From positions 62,001-126,000 of the forward strand of contig NZ_WJXZ01000014.1 of the NCBI RefSeq assembly GCF_009668025.1: a stretch of DNA of 64,000 nucleotides, in the 5' to 3' direction. Position numbers and translations under genes: made by a program. Shown here piece by piece: positions 16,828 to 25,641 of this stretch. How positions within the stretch are numbered: the stretch's first letter is position 1; each line of letters starts with the position of its first letter. A model generated the notes under the pieces. That model ran no database searches. It was not told where the DNA came from and saw only the letters and a list, made by a program, of their open reading frames with translations. The DNA comes from Larkinella terrae. Lineage in GTDB: Bacteria > Bacteroidota > Bacteroidia > Cytophagales > Spirosomataceae.

Positions 16828-19800
16828 ATGAAGACACTGCCAGGAGACTTTTGTAAGTTCATCGTTCTTTGTTGCTGGCTGATCCTGGGTCATCTCGCCG
16901 TTGCTCAGGCCCAATCGGTCAAAGGAATCGTCACTTCGGGGGCCGACAACTCGCCCCTGCCGTTTGTTACCGTGGTGGTGAAAGGCACGCAAACCGGAGT
17001 CACGACGGATGCCGCCGGAAAGTTCACCATCAATGCCCCCGCCGACAAAACACTGGTTTTTAGTTACATCGGCTACATCACCAAAGAAGTTACGCCCGGC
17101 AACCAGACCGAACTCAGCGTCGTGCTGGAACCGGATCAGAAAACCTTGAACGAGGTCGTCGTGGTGGGTTACGGCTCGCAATCCCGCGAAACCGTAACGA
17201 CTTCGATTTCCAAGCTGGACAACAAGGTGCTGGAAAACATTCCCTACGCCAATGCCGCTTCCGCGCTGCAGGGAACCTTACCGGGCGTTCGGGTGCAGAC
17301 CACCACCGGCCAGCCGGGTGCCGCTCCCCGCGTGATCATTCGCGGAGGAACGTCCATCAACAACCCGGACGGTTCTTCTCCCTTATATATTATAGACGGC
17401 GTCATCCGGTCCGACATGAACGACATCAATGCCGATGACATCGAAACGCTGCAAGTGCTGAAAGATGCTTCCTCCACGTCGATTTACGGGGCGCGGGGCG
17501 CCAACGGTGTGGTGATTATCACGACGAAAAAGGGCAAAGCCGGGAAAATGCAGATCACGTTTCGGCAGAACACCACGTTTTCGCAGCTGGCGAAGAAATA
17601 CAACATGATGTCGGCGCGGGATTACGTGTATTTTGGGCGGTTGGGCGTGTTGAACTCGGCTAAAAAGATTCCGGAACGCATGAGCGTGCTGAGCATTGCC
17701 AACAGCTTCGGAACCGGTAACGACCTCACCAACCGTACGTATTCAACGGTGCAATACCTCACTCCCCAGAACCAGTACAAACTCAGCGAAGGCTGGGAAA
17801 GCATTGCCGACCCCGCCGATCCGACCAAAACCCTCATTTTCAAAAATACCGACTGGCAGGATGTGCTCTTTCAAACCGGTATTTCCCAGAACTATTACCT
17901 GGGCGCAATGGGCGGCACCGAAAAAGGCAGCTACAACCTGGGTGTAGGCTACCTGAAATCACAGGGCATCGCCATCAACACGGATTTCCGGCGGTTTACG
18001 TTCGATCTGAGCGGTGATTTGAAGATTCGCGAGAAGCTGAAAGTGAACGCCTTTACTAATTTTACCAATTCGGGGAACAACCAGGTTTTCAACGATAACC
18101 AGATTTTTCAGCGCGCGCTGGCCCTGCCACCGACGGCCAAACTGTATTTCGAAGACGGCACGATGTCGCCCGGTTTTAACCGCTCGATCGGGAATCCCTT
18201 GTACCAGTTAAGCCGGTATACGACGGACAATCATTTGTACCGGCTGACGCTCGGGGGCGGCTTGACCTGGAACATCCTGCCGGGGCTGACGTTCGAGCCT
18301 TCGACCTCGCTCTACGTCATCGAAACCAACAACAATTCCTTCCAGAAATCGTACCTCAACGGCCCCCTGGCGTTCATCGATTCGCGGGTGGCCACCGGCA
18401 TGCGCCAGACGCACTGGCAGCAGCAGGTCGACGCCATTCTGTCGTACAACAAAAGCATCAACCAGCACGGCCTGGATTTCATGCTGGGGGCTTCCTATTT
18501 TGACCGGAAAATATCGGCGTTGTCGGCGACGGGTCAGGGCGCTTCGACGGACATTATTCCGACGCTGAACGCTTCGGCCACGGCGGTTGCCGTCAGCAGT
18601 TCGATTACGCGACAGCGGATCATCAGCTTCTTCGGACGTGCCAACTACAATTTTGCGCAGAAATACCTGCTGTCGCTGAACGCCCGTTACGACGGCGCTT
18701 CCAACCTCGGTTTGAATAACAAATGGGGATTGTTCCCCGGAGCTTCCGTGGGCTGGAATATCCACAACGAATCGTTCTGGAAAGGCCTGGGCCTGACCGG
18801 CGTGGTGAACATCCTGAAGCTGCGATCAAGCTACGGCGTGAACGGAAACCTGGGCCAACTCGGTGATTTTCAGGCACAGGGCAATTACAATGTCGGCGCG
18901 CGCTACGACGGCACGGCGGCCATTCAGAACACCGTTATTCCCAACTCGAACCTCAAATGGGAGCAGACGCAGACCTACGACGTCGGTCTGGACATCGGGC
19001 TGTTCAACGGACGCGTCAACCTGCTCGTCGATTATTTCAACAAACGAACGGACAACCTGCTGACCAACCTCGAATTGCCGCTGGAAACCGGTTTTCAATC
19101 CATTCTGACCAACTACGGCAGCCTCCAGAACCGGGGTTTTGAGGTCGAAATTTCGGGTACGATCATCCGCACGGAGTCTGGTTTTAACTGGAATGCCGGT
19201 TTTAACATCGCCACCAACCAGCAGAAAATCCTGAAACTTCCGGCCAACGGCAACGAGCGAAACCGGGTCGGCGGGGTGCTGGTGTACGATCCCGAAACCG
19301 GTAAAAACGAGTGGCGCGGTGGTTTGCAGGAGGGAGGGCGCATCGGCGATTATTACGCCTACAAGCAGATCGGCATTTTTGCCACCGACGAAGAAGCGGC
19401 TGCCGCACCCATTGACAACATCGTTCCGCTGGCCAGCAAGGTGAAATTCGGGGGTGATGTGAACTGGCTGGATGTCGATGGGAATAAGCAGATCAATTCG
19501 TACGACCGCGTGTATCTGGGCAATCCGTACCCGACCGTCACCGGCGGTTTTACAACGGCTTTCGCCTACAAGAATTTTACGCTGAACGCCCGGGCCGATT
19601 TCACGCTGGGCCACACGATTTACAACTACACGCGGGCCCTGTACAACGGTCAGTTTGTGGGCGAAAACAACGCGTCCAACGACATTCTGCGCTCGTGGCA
19701 AAAACCGGGTGACCAGACCGACATTGCCCGCTATTACTACGCCGACCAGCAGGTCCAGAGTAACCTTTTCCGGCAAAATTCGCTGTATTTTGAAAAAGGC

Positions 19801-20016
19801 GATTTCCTCGCTATTCGGGAAATTACGCTCGGGTACGGTTTTCCCAGCGCCCTGACGTCGAAGCTCGGTTTGAGCAACCTGCGCCTGAATGTGACCGCCA
19901 ACAACCTGAAATATTTTACGAAATATTCCGGTCTGAACCCCGAAGAAGGCGGGCAGGACAACGGACGCTACCCGGTTCCGCGCAATTTCATCGTAGGTCT
20001 GAATGTGTCATTTTAA
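16828..20016 (+). CDS. SusC/RagA-family TonB-dependent outer-membrane transporter
   Basis: This 1062-residue protein has a signal peptide (to about residue 28), a CarboxypepD_reg-like domain (about 30-110), a TonB plug (about 115-235; VVVGYGSQSRETVTTSI then the DASSTSIYGARGANGVVII signature) and a 22-strand barrel ending in an aromatic residue (GLNVSF). It imports oligosaccharides or nonulosonates with the SusD lipoprotein encoded 13 bases later. Position behind the GntR-controlled promoter and ahead of nanA and sialidase-like genes suggests a sialylated substrate. Exact ligand is inferred. Confidence 0.95.
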   Translation: MKTLPGDFCKFIVLCCWLILGHLAVAQAQSVKGIVTSGADNSPLPFVTVVVKGTQTGVTTDAAGKFTINAPADKTLVFSYIGYITKEVTPGNQTELSVVLEPDQKTLNEVVVVGYGSQSRETVTTSISKLDNKVLENIPYANAASALQGTLPGVRVQTTTGQPGAAPRVIIRGGTSINNPDGSSPLYIIDGVIRSDMNDINADDIETLQVLKDASSTSIYGARGANGVVIITTKKGKAGKMQITFRQNTTFSQLAKKYNMMSARDYVYFGRLGVLNSAKKIPERMSVLSIANSFGTGNDLTNRTYSTVQYLTPQNQYKLSEGWESIADPADPTKTLIFKNTDWQDVLFQTGISQNYYLGAMGGTEKGSYNLGVGYLKSQGIAINTDFRRFTFDLSGDLKIREKLKVNAFTNFTNSGNNQVFNDNQIFQRALALPPTAKLYFEDGTMSPGFNRSIGNPLYQLSRYTTDNHLYRLTLGGGLTWNILPGLTFEPSTSLYVIETNNNSFQKSYLNGPLAFIDSRVATGMRQTHWQQQVDAILSYNKSINQHGLDFMLGASYFDRKISALSATGQGASTDIIPTLNASATAVAVSSSITRQRIISFFGRANYNFAQKYLLSLNARYDGASNLGLNNKWGLFPGASVGWNIHNESFWKGLGLTGVVNILKLRSSYGVNGNLGQLGDFQAQGNYNVGARYDGTAAIQNTVIPNSNLKWEQTQTYDVGLDIGLFNGRVNLLVDYFNKRTDNLLTNLELPLETGFQSILTNYGSLQNRGFEVEISGTIIRTESGFNWNAGFNIATNQQKILKLPANGNERNRVGGVLVYDPETGKNEWRGGLQEGGRIGDYYAYKQIGIFATDEEAAAAPIDNIVPLASKVKFGGDVNWLDVDGNKQINSYDRVYLGNPYPTVTGGFTTAFAYKNFTLNARADFTLGHTIYNYTRALYNGQFVGENNASNDILRSWQKPGDQTDIARYYYADQQVQSNLFRQNSLYFEKGDFLAIREITLGYGFPSALTSKLGLSNLRLNVTANNLKYFTKYSGLNPEEGGQDNGRYPVPRNFIVGLNVSF

Positions 20017-20029
20017 TCAAGGAACGATC

Positions 20030-21502
20030 ATGAAAAACAACCTCATTGCCTTGTTATTCATCTCTTTGTTGTGTTCCTGTGACAAAGAACTGGATGTAAA
20101 ACCGGATAGCCAGATCACGGCGACCTCGTTCTGGACCACGCAGGAAGACGTGACCGGTGCCCGCAGCGGCATGTACGCCCGTTTTCGCTCCTTCACGGAT
20201 TTCAACCTTTATTACCTCGGGGAGTCGCGCAGCGAAATCATGGGAACCGGTATTCTAAACGCCGATTTCCGGATTCCGTATTTCCAGAACCGCCTGAACA
20301 AAATTACCGCGCCCGGCCCCGACTGGGGCAGCATCTACACGGTGATTCACGACATCAACCTAATCCTGAAATACGCACCGGGCATCGCGTTTACGTCGGA
20401 AAGCAACAAAAACAACATTCTGGCCGAAGCCTACACGATGCGGGCCTTCCTGTATTTCGTGCTGGTGCGGACCTGGGGTGGAACCCCGCTGCTGCTCGAC
20501 CCGACGGAGTCGTTCGACCCCGCTACGATTTACAAACCGCGGGCCAGCGAGGACGAAATGTTTAAGCTGATCACGGACGATCTGGCCAAAGCCCTGGAGC
20601 TTTTCCCGGTCAACACCTATCCCACCAAACGGGGCGCATGGTCGAAACCGGCGGCCAACGCCCTGAAGGGCGACGTCTATTTGTGGATTGCCAAGCGTAG
20701 AAACGGTGGCGAAAGCGCGTTGAATACCGCGCTGGCGGCTTTGCAGGAAGTTCAGAAAACCGACGTGGCCCTGCTGCCGAATTTTGCGGACGTGTTCAGT
20801 TATACGAACAAAGGAAACAAGGAAATTGTGTTTGCGGTGCGGTACCAGGACCTGGAGGCCGTCAACAATTACAGCGGGGACATGTACATCCGCGACAGCG
20901 ATCTGCCGCCGGGCGTGGATGCCGAAACGTTGAAGAAAATCGGACTCGGCGGGGGCATGAACTGGTGGGCGCCCTCGGAAACGATGCGGAAACAATTCAC
21001 GGCCGACGACAAACGCAAGGACAAATCATTCGTGGAGATTTACGGCAAAAACGCGCAGGGGAACCCGACTTTTTACACCTCGATCATGACCAAGTTCAGC
21101 GGTTTTATCGACGCCAACGGCCGCCGGTTTCTCGACGACATCATCATTTACCGCTACGCCGACATTCTGCTGATGATTGCCGAAGCCAAGAACGCGCTCG
21201 GTCAGGACCCCTCGGCCGAAATCAACCTGGTGCGGCAGCGGGCGTACGGCGATCAGTTTGAAAAACACAAGTTCGTGTCGACGTCGAAAACCGCTAATGA
21301 CGACGAAATTCTCAGGGAACGCCTGTTCGAGCTGGCGTTTGAGGGCAAACGCTGGTGGGATCTGGTCCGCTTCAACAAAGCCTTCGACCTGGTTCCGTCG
21401 CTTGCCGACCGCAAAGGCCAGACCAACCTGCTGCTCTTCCCGCTGTCCGAAACCGTCATGAGCCGCAACTCCAAACTCATCCAGAATCCGGGCTATGAAT
21501 AG
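20030..21502 (+). CDS. SusD/RagB-family surface lipoprotein
   Basis: This 490-residue protein has a lipoprotein signal peptide (FISLLCSC, acylated Cys about residue 17) and the helical TPR-like SusD fold, with typical AYTMRAFLYFVLVRTWGGTPL and C-terminal ELAFEGKRWWDLVRFNK motifs. It forms the lid on the SusC partner and binds glycan at the surface. I chose the ATG at 20030 because it starts the signal peptide. A mild transcription gap of 160 bases follows before nanA. Confidence 0.95.
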   Translation: MKNNLIALLFISLLCSCDKELDVKPDSQITATSFWTTQEDVTGARSGMYARFRSFTDFNLYYLGESRSEIMGTGILNADFRIPYFQNRLNKITAPGPDWGSIYTVIHDINLILKYAPGIAFTSESNKNNILAEAYTMRAFLYFVLVRTWGGTPLLLDPTESFDPATIYKPRASEDEMFKLITDDLAKALELFPVNTYPTKRGAWSKPAANALKGDVYLWIAKRRNGGESALNTALAALQEVQKTDVALLPNFADVFSYTNKGNKEIVFAVRYQDLEAVNNYSGDMYIRDSDLPPGVDAETLKKIGLGGGMNWWAPSETMRKQFTADDKRKDKSFVEIYGKNAQGNPTFYTSIMTKFSGFIDANGRRFLDDIIIYRYADILLMIAEAKNALGQDPSAEINLVRQRAYGDQFEKHKFVSTSKTANDDEILRERLFELAFEGKRWWDLVRFNKAFDLVPSLADRKGQTNLLLFPLSETVMSRNSKLIQNPGYE

Positions 21503-21664
21503 CGGTTTACAGGTTTCAGTATTCAGTTTTTAAAAGGTGATGCCCAATTTGAAGTTCATTATTCATTGTTAATTGTTCATTTTTTGAGCGCCAGCTACCG
21601 AATACGGAAAACCATAAACCTAAAAACCAAAAACTTAAACTATAAAAACAAGTACACAAACACC

Positions 21665-22576
21665 ATGAATCATTCCCCAATCGGTGGCCTGTGGCCGGCC
21701 CTGTTCACACCAGTCGATCAAAACGGTAACCCTGATTTACACCAACTTGAGAAAATTGTCGAGCTATGCAGTAAGCAAAAACTGGACGGTCTGTATATTT
21801 TAGGCTCCACCGGGCAGGGATTTCTGTTCTCGGAAAAACAACGGATGACCATTACCCAAACCGTGATGGAAACCGTCAACGGCGCCATGCCGGTGATCGC
21901 TCAGGTGGGTGCGCTGAACACGAACGAGTCGATCCGGCTGGCGCAGTCGGCGCAGGAAATGGGCGTTTACGGCATCTCGACCGTCGGCCCGATTTACTAC
22001 CAGTCCGGCGTCCGGAACGCCCTGGCGCATTACTCCGCGATCGGGTCGTCCATCGACATTCCATTTTTTCCGTATCACATTGGGAACCACAGTGTTTTCG
22101 GAGGTGACGCGCGGCAGTACATCGAGCAGATTCTCAGTTTGCCCAACATTGCGGGCATGAAACTCACGACGCAGAACCTGTACGAAATCAGCCTGATTCA
22201 CATTCTGTCGCAGGATAAAATGGTGCTTTTCAGCGGGGCCGACGAGCTGTTCTGTCAGGCTACTTTGTGCGGAACCGTGGGCGCGATCGGGAGCTTTTTC
22301 AACCTCTGGGGCGAGGAGTGCAAGTTCGTGCGCGAAGAGTTTATCAAAGGCAATTTTGAGTTGGGCAACCGGTTTATGCTCACGTTCCAGGAAATTATCT
22401 TCGACGTGTTGCCCAACATCTGGTCGTTCTTCCATCAGGCCATGCTGCTCAAGCACGACATCAACATCGGCGCGCCCAACCCGCCCCTGGGTCTCGGCAA
22501 TTCGCCCTGGAAAGAGAAAGACATCGTGGACATCTGCGACCGGATTTCTGCCGTGAGCGGGCTGGTCAACAATTAA
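21665..22576 (+). CDS. nanA: N-acetylneuraminate lyase-like DHDPS-family aldolase
   Basis: This 303-residue cytosolic class I aldolase should split N-acetylneuraminate into N-acetylmannosamine and pyruvate. The catalytic Tyr137 (in FFPYHIGNHS) and Schiff-base Lys166 (in IAGMKLTTQNLYE) fall at almost the same numbers as Tyr137 and Lys165 of the E. coli enzyme, and the carboxylate-binding loop reads LGSTGQGF. I chose the ATG at 21665 from this alignment. Surrounding sialidase-like genes and a NanM homologue support the assignment; another 2-keto-3-deoxy acid aldolase activity remains possible. Confidence 0.88.
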   Translation: MNHSPIGGLWPALFTPVDQNGNPDLHQLEKIVELCSKQKLDGLYILGSTGQGFLFSEKQRMTITQTVMETVNGAMPVIAQVGALNTNESIRLAQSAQEMGVYGISTVGPIYYQSGVRNALAHYSAIGSSIDIPFFPYHIGNHSVFGGDARQYIEQILSLPNIAGMKLTTQNLYEISLIHILSQDKMVLFSGADELFCQATLCGTVGAIGSFFNLWGEECKFVREEFIKGNFELGNRFMLTFQEIIFDVLPNIWSFFHQAMLLKHDINIGAPNPPLGLGNSPWKEKDIVDICDRISAVSGLVNN

Positions 22577-22587
22577 AAGTCGGCCTT

Positions 22588-22621
22588 GAAACCGGATCGG
22601 ACAAAAAACCGGTCCGGTTTC
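22588..22621 (+). other. Hairpin between nanA and the first sialidase-like gene
   Basis: GAAACCGGA at 22588 pairs with TCCGGTTTC at 22613-22621. No T-run follows, so it is more likely an mRNA processing or stability structure than a terminator. Confidence 0.4.
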
Positions 22622-22664
22622 AATCTTCAGCGATTTTTCACGAAAACCGTACACCAGCAGTAAA

Positions 22665-24431
22665 ATGACGATTCGATTCCTACACAAACACCTGACCGCA
22701 ACGTTCCGGAAGTCCCGATTCGTCGGCATCCCGGTGCATTGCCTCGGTGTTTTCTGGGGAATCGAAAGTTATGCGCAGAGCCCGGATGAGTCATCGTTCG
22801 GAATGCGGCTGCGCGGGATTCCGCAACGGGCGTCCGCGTTGTACGAACCGACCCGCGTAACTTCCGCTCCCACGAATGAAGCCACGCTCATCCGCAGGAA
22901 AAACGGCGGATTAACGGTTTTTTACGTCAATCGGCCCGGCGAAGCTGACAAGCTTCTGTCGATTTCGTCACCGGATGGCTTGAAATGGTCCGAACCGGTG
23001 AAGGAGCTCGACCTGCCGGGGCAGGCGTATTATGCCAACCGCCTGCTGGAAGATCGGAATGGCGGGTTACACTGCATTTTTCATCTGTGGAGTACGGGCG
23101 AAAACGGCTACCGGGGCAGGCATCTGGATGTCTGGTATTGCCGGAAAACCGCTGCGGAAAAAATGTGGAGTTCGCCCCGAAAAATTTACGACGGCTACGT
23201 GGGCTCGATGCGGAGTTTTATTCAGTTGACCACCGGCGAATTGCTGATTTCATTTGCCCGAGCGGTGCCGCAACGGCTGGAAAAACCCGCTGACGGTCAG
23301 AAAGATTACGGCTGGAACGACATTCGGGTAATGGTTTCGGACGACAACGGGCAGAACTGGAAACCGTCAGCGGATCAACTGCGGGTTGAAATCGACGGAC
23401 ACATGCCGGTTCGTTACGGCGGGATTGAACCCGACGTGCTTGAGCTGGCCGATGGCCGGTTGTGGATGCTGATTCGCACGAATAAAGGCCGATTGTACGA
23501 GTCGTTTTCGACGGATCGCGGCAAAAGCTGGCAACCGGCTCAGCCCTCCCGCTTTATTTCTTCGGATTCGCCCGCGGAGCTGCTCCGGCTTTCGGATAAC
23601 CGTATCGTGCTGTTTTACAACGCCAACCAGCGTTGGGACAATCCCCGCAGCTATGCCGCCGGAGGTCGCGAGGTGCTGCACGCAGCCATCAGCCGGAATG
23701 AAGGAAAAACCTGGAAAGGATTTCGGGAAGTGTTGACCACCCCATCGGCCAAACAAAAAGCCACCAACGACCGGGGCACGGCGTATGCGTCGGCAGCGGA
23801 AACCGCCACCGGAAAAGTGGCCTTCGTGGCCGGGCAGGGGGAAGCCAGATCGATCGTACTATTTGATCCCGACTGGCTCGAACAATCCGAAGCTCGGGAC
23901 GATTTTTCCGCCGGGCTGGTGCAATGGACACTGTACGACGCCGACAGCCTGATCCGCTTATCGTCGGACCCAAAAACCGCTCGGAAAGCCTTGCTGGTGA
24001 CCGCGGGCAGCGGAAAAACGAATGCCGAGGCCGTCTGGAATTTCCCGGCTACCGGGCGGGGAACGCTGAAAACCGAGTTGGAAATATCGCCCGATTTGCC
24101 CGCGATTTCGCTGGTGCTGACCGATCATTTTTCGGTTTCGACGGACGCGCAGGCCGCTGAACACAGCGTAGTTGGGTTTTCGTTTAAACCCGCCGACTTC
24201 CCGGAAAAACCGTCGAAAAACCGCTCGACGGTTTTAGAAATTAAGTGGGATTCGGAGAAAAATAAAGCCGTTTTGTACGTAAACGACCGAATGGCGGCCC
24301 AGTCCGATTTCCGTCGTCGACCCGAGTTTGGGTTTAATTACCTGCGGATTGGCCTGGCGAAGCTTGCTGCTCCACCAGCCGCAGTGATGATTCGTTCCGT
24401 AGCGGTTTCCGGTAATAAAAGCAATCATTAG
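22665..24431 (+). CDS. Secreted BNR/sialidase-like protein with C-terminal extension
   Basis: This 588-residue protein has a signal-like segment (IPVHCLGVFWGIESYAQS) and a six-bladed sialidase-type propeller over about residues 60-400 with Asp-boxes such as SSPDGLKW, SDDNGQNW, STDRGKSW and SRNEGKTW. IEPDVLELADGRLWMLIRTN carries the Glu and Arg expected at the sialidase active site. The FRIP motif of classical GH33 enzymes is not visible. About 180 residues at the C-terminus form an additional beta-rich domain of LamG-like character. It probably cleaves a nonulosonate or related glycoside in the periplasm or outside. Confidence 0.78.
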   Translation: MTIRFLHKHLTATFRKSRFVGIPVHCLGVFWGIESYAQSPDESSFGMRLRGIPQRASALYEPTRVTSAPTNEATLIRRKNGGLTVFYVNRPGEADKLLSISSPDGLKWSEPVKELDLPGQAYYANRLLEDRNGGLHCIFHLWSTGENGYRGRHLDVWYCRKTAAEKMWSSPRKIYDGYVGSMRSFIQLTTGELLISFARAVPQRLEKPADGQKDYGWNDIRVMVSDDNGQNWKPSADQLRVEIDGHMPVRYGGIEPDVLELADGRLWMLIRTNKGRLYESFSTDRGKSWQPAQPSRFISSDSPAELLRLSDNRIVLFYNANQRWDNPRSYAAGGREVLHAAISRNEGKTWKGFREVLTTPSAKQKATNDRGTAYASAAETATGKVAFVAGQGEARSIVLFDPDWLEQSEARDDFSAGLVQWTLYDADSLIRLSSDPKTARKALLVTAGSGKTNAEAVWNFPATGRGTLKTELEISPDLPAISLVLTDHFSVSTDAQAAEHSVVGFSFKPADFPEKPSKNRSTVLEIKWDSEKNKAVLYVNDRMAAQSDFRRRPEFGFNYLRIGLAKLAAPPAAVMIRSVAVSGNKSNH

Positions 24432-24459
24432 CTGACTCTAAACCCTTAACACTTTTTGT

Positions 24460-25614
24460 ATGAACGTCTTGAAAACAATAAAACCGGTCGTCGTTCTGCT
24501 TCTCGCTGGGCTGGCCCTAACGGGTAGCGTACCGGTTTTGGCACAAACCGCCGGGCTGGACAAATCCGGCGGGAAAACGACGACTTCGGGCTCCTGGATT
24601 GCCGACAAGGTGCAGGAAATTCCGGGACTGAAAATGGGGCCGTTCGTTCGGCTGGCCGACGGCGGAATTCTGACGGTTTTGAAAACCAAAAGCCTGATTA
24701 GCAAGGACGAAGGTAAAACCTGGACGGAATACCCGATTTTCAACGATCCCGAAAAGTTTGAAATCAGTGAGGAACGGGCGTTGATTCGCACCAAAAAAGG
24801 GGCGATTATTCTGGCCTGCATGAACCTGAAAGAACGTGCCAACTGGAACTGGCAGAAGGAAATTTCCGACTCGCCGGACGCCAAATTGCCGACCTACACC
24901 GTGCGCAGTCTCGACGGCGGCAAAACCTGGCAGGATGCCCAGAAACTCCACGACGAGTGGACCGGCGCCATCCGCGACATGATCGAAACCAAAGACGGCA
25001 GCATCGTTTTTACGTCCATGATGATGCAGCACAATCCGGGTCGGCATTCGGTTTTGACCTATTCGTCCAAAAACGAGGGCAAAAGCTGGACGCGCAGCAC
25101 GATCATCGATCTGGGCGGAACCGGTCACCACGGCGGAGTGACGGAAGCGACCGTCGAGCAGTTGAAGGATGGCCGTCTGTGGCTGCTGCTTCGCACCAAC
25201 TGGGGCAGCTTCTGGGAGGCTTATTCCAAAGACGACGGCGTTACCTGGAGCGGGTTTAACCCGACGAAAATCAGCGCCAGCTCGGCGCCCGGTTTACTCA
25301 AACGCCTGAAAGACGGCAAGTTGGTGCTGGTCTGGAACCGCCGTTTTCCGGAAGGAAAAGTAGACTATAAACTCAGTGGGGGCGATAACCAATGGTCGGA
25401 AGTTCCGGCCAGCAATCACCGCGACGAGCTGTCGATCGCCTTTTCGAGCGACGAGGGCAAGACCTGGAGCAAACCGGTCGTTTTCGCCGAGCGCGGCACC
25501 CAGCCCCGCCTGTCGTATCCGTACCTATTTGAAGAAAAGCCGGGCCTGCTCTGGATCACCGTCATGCAGGGCGAACTGCGCGTCAAACTGGAAGAAAAGG
25601 ACTTTTTGCGGTAA
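24460..25614 (+). CDS. Secreted BNR/sialidase-like protein
   Basis: This 384-residue protein has a signal peptide (IKPVVVLLLAGLALTGSVPVLAQ) and the sialidase propeller with Asp-boxes SKDEGKTW, SLDGGKTW, SKNEGKSW, SKDDGVTW and SSDEGKTW. The segment VTEATVEQLKDGRLWLLLRTN supplies the conserved Glu and Arg, and a Tyr near the C-terminus (LSYPYLFEE) could be the nucleophile. It lacks FRIP. It follows the previous sialidase-like gene by 28 bases and is co-directional, so probably co-transcribed. Not closely similar to the two following paralogues. Confidence 0.78.
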   Translation: MNVLKTIKPVVVLLLAGLALTGSVPVLAQTAGLDKSGGKTTTSGSWIADKVQEIPGLKMGPFVRLADGGILTVLKTKSLISKDEGKTWTEYPIFNDPEKFEISEERALIRTKKGAIILACMNLKERANWNWQKEISDSPDAKLPTYTVRSLDGGKTWQDAQKLHDEWTGAIRDMIETKDGSIVFTSMMMQHNPGRHSVLTYSSKNEGKSWTRSTIIDLGGTGHHGGVTEATVEQLKDGRLWLLLRTNWGSFWEAYSKDDGVTWSGFNPTKISASSAPGLLKRLKDGKLVLVWNRRFPEGKVDYKLSGGDNQWSEVPASNHRDELSIAFSSDEGKTWSKPVVFAERGTQPRLSYPYLFEEKPGLLWITVMQGELRVKLEEKDFLR

Positions 25615-25641
25615 GCTAATGTTCAGTTAAACGATCAAAAA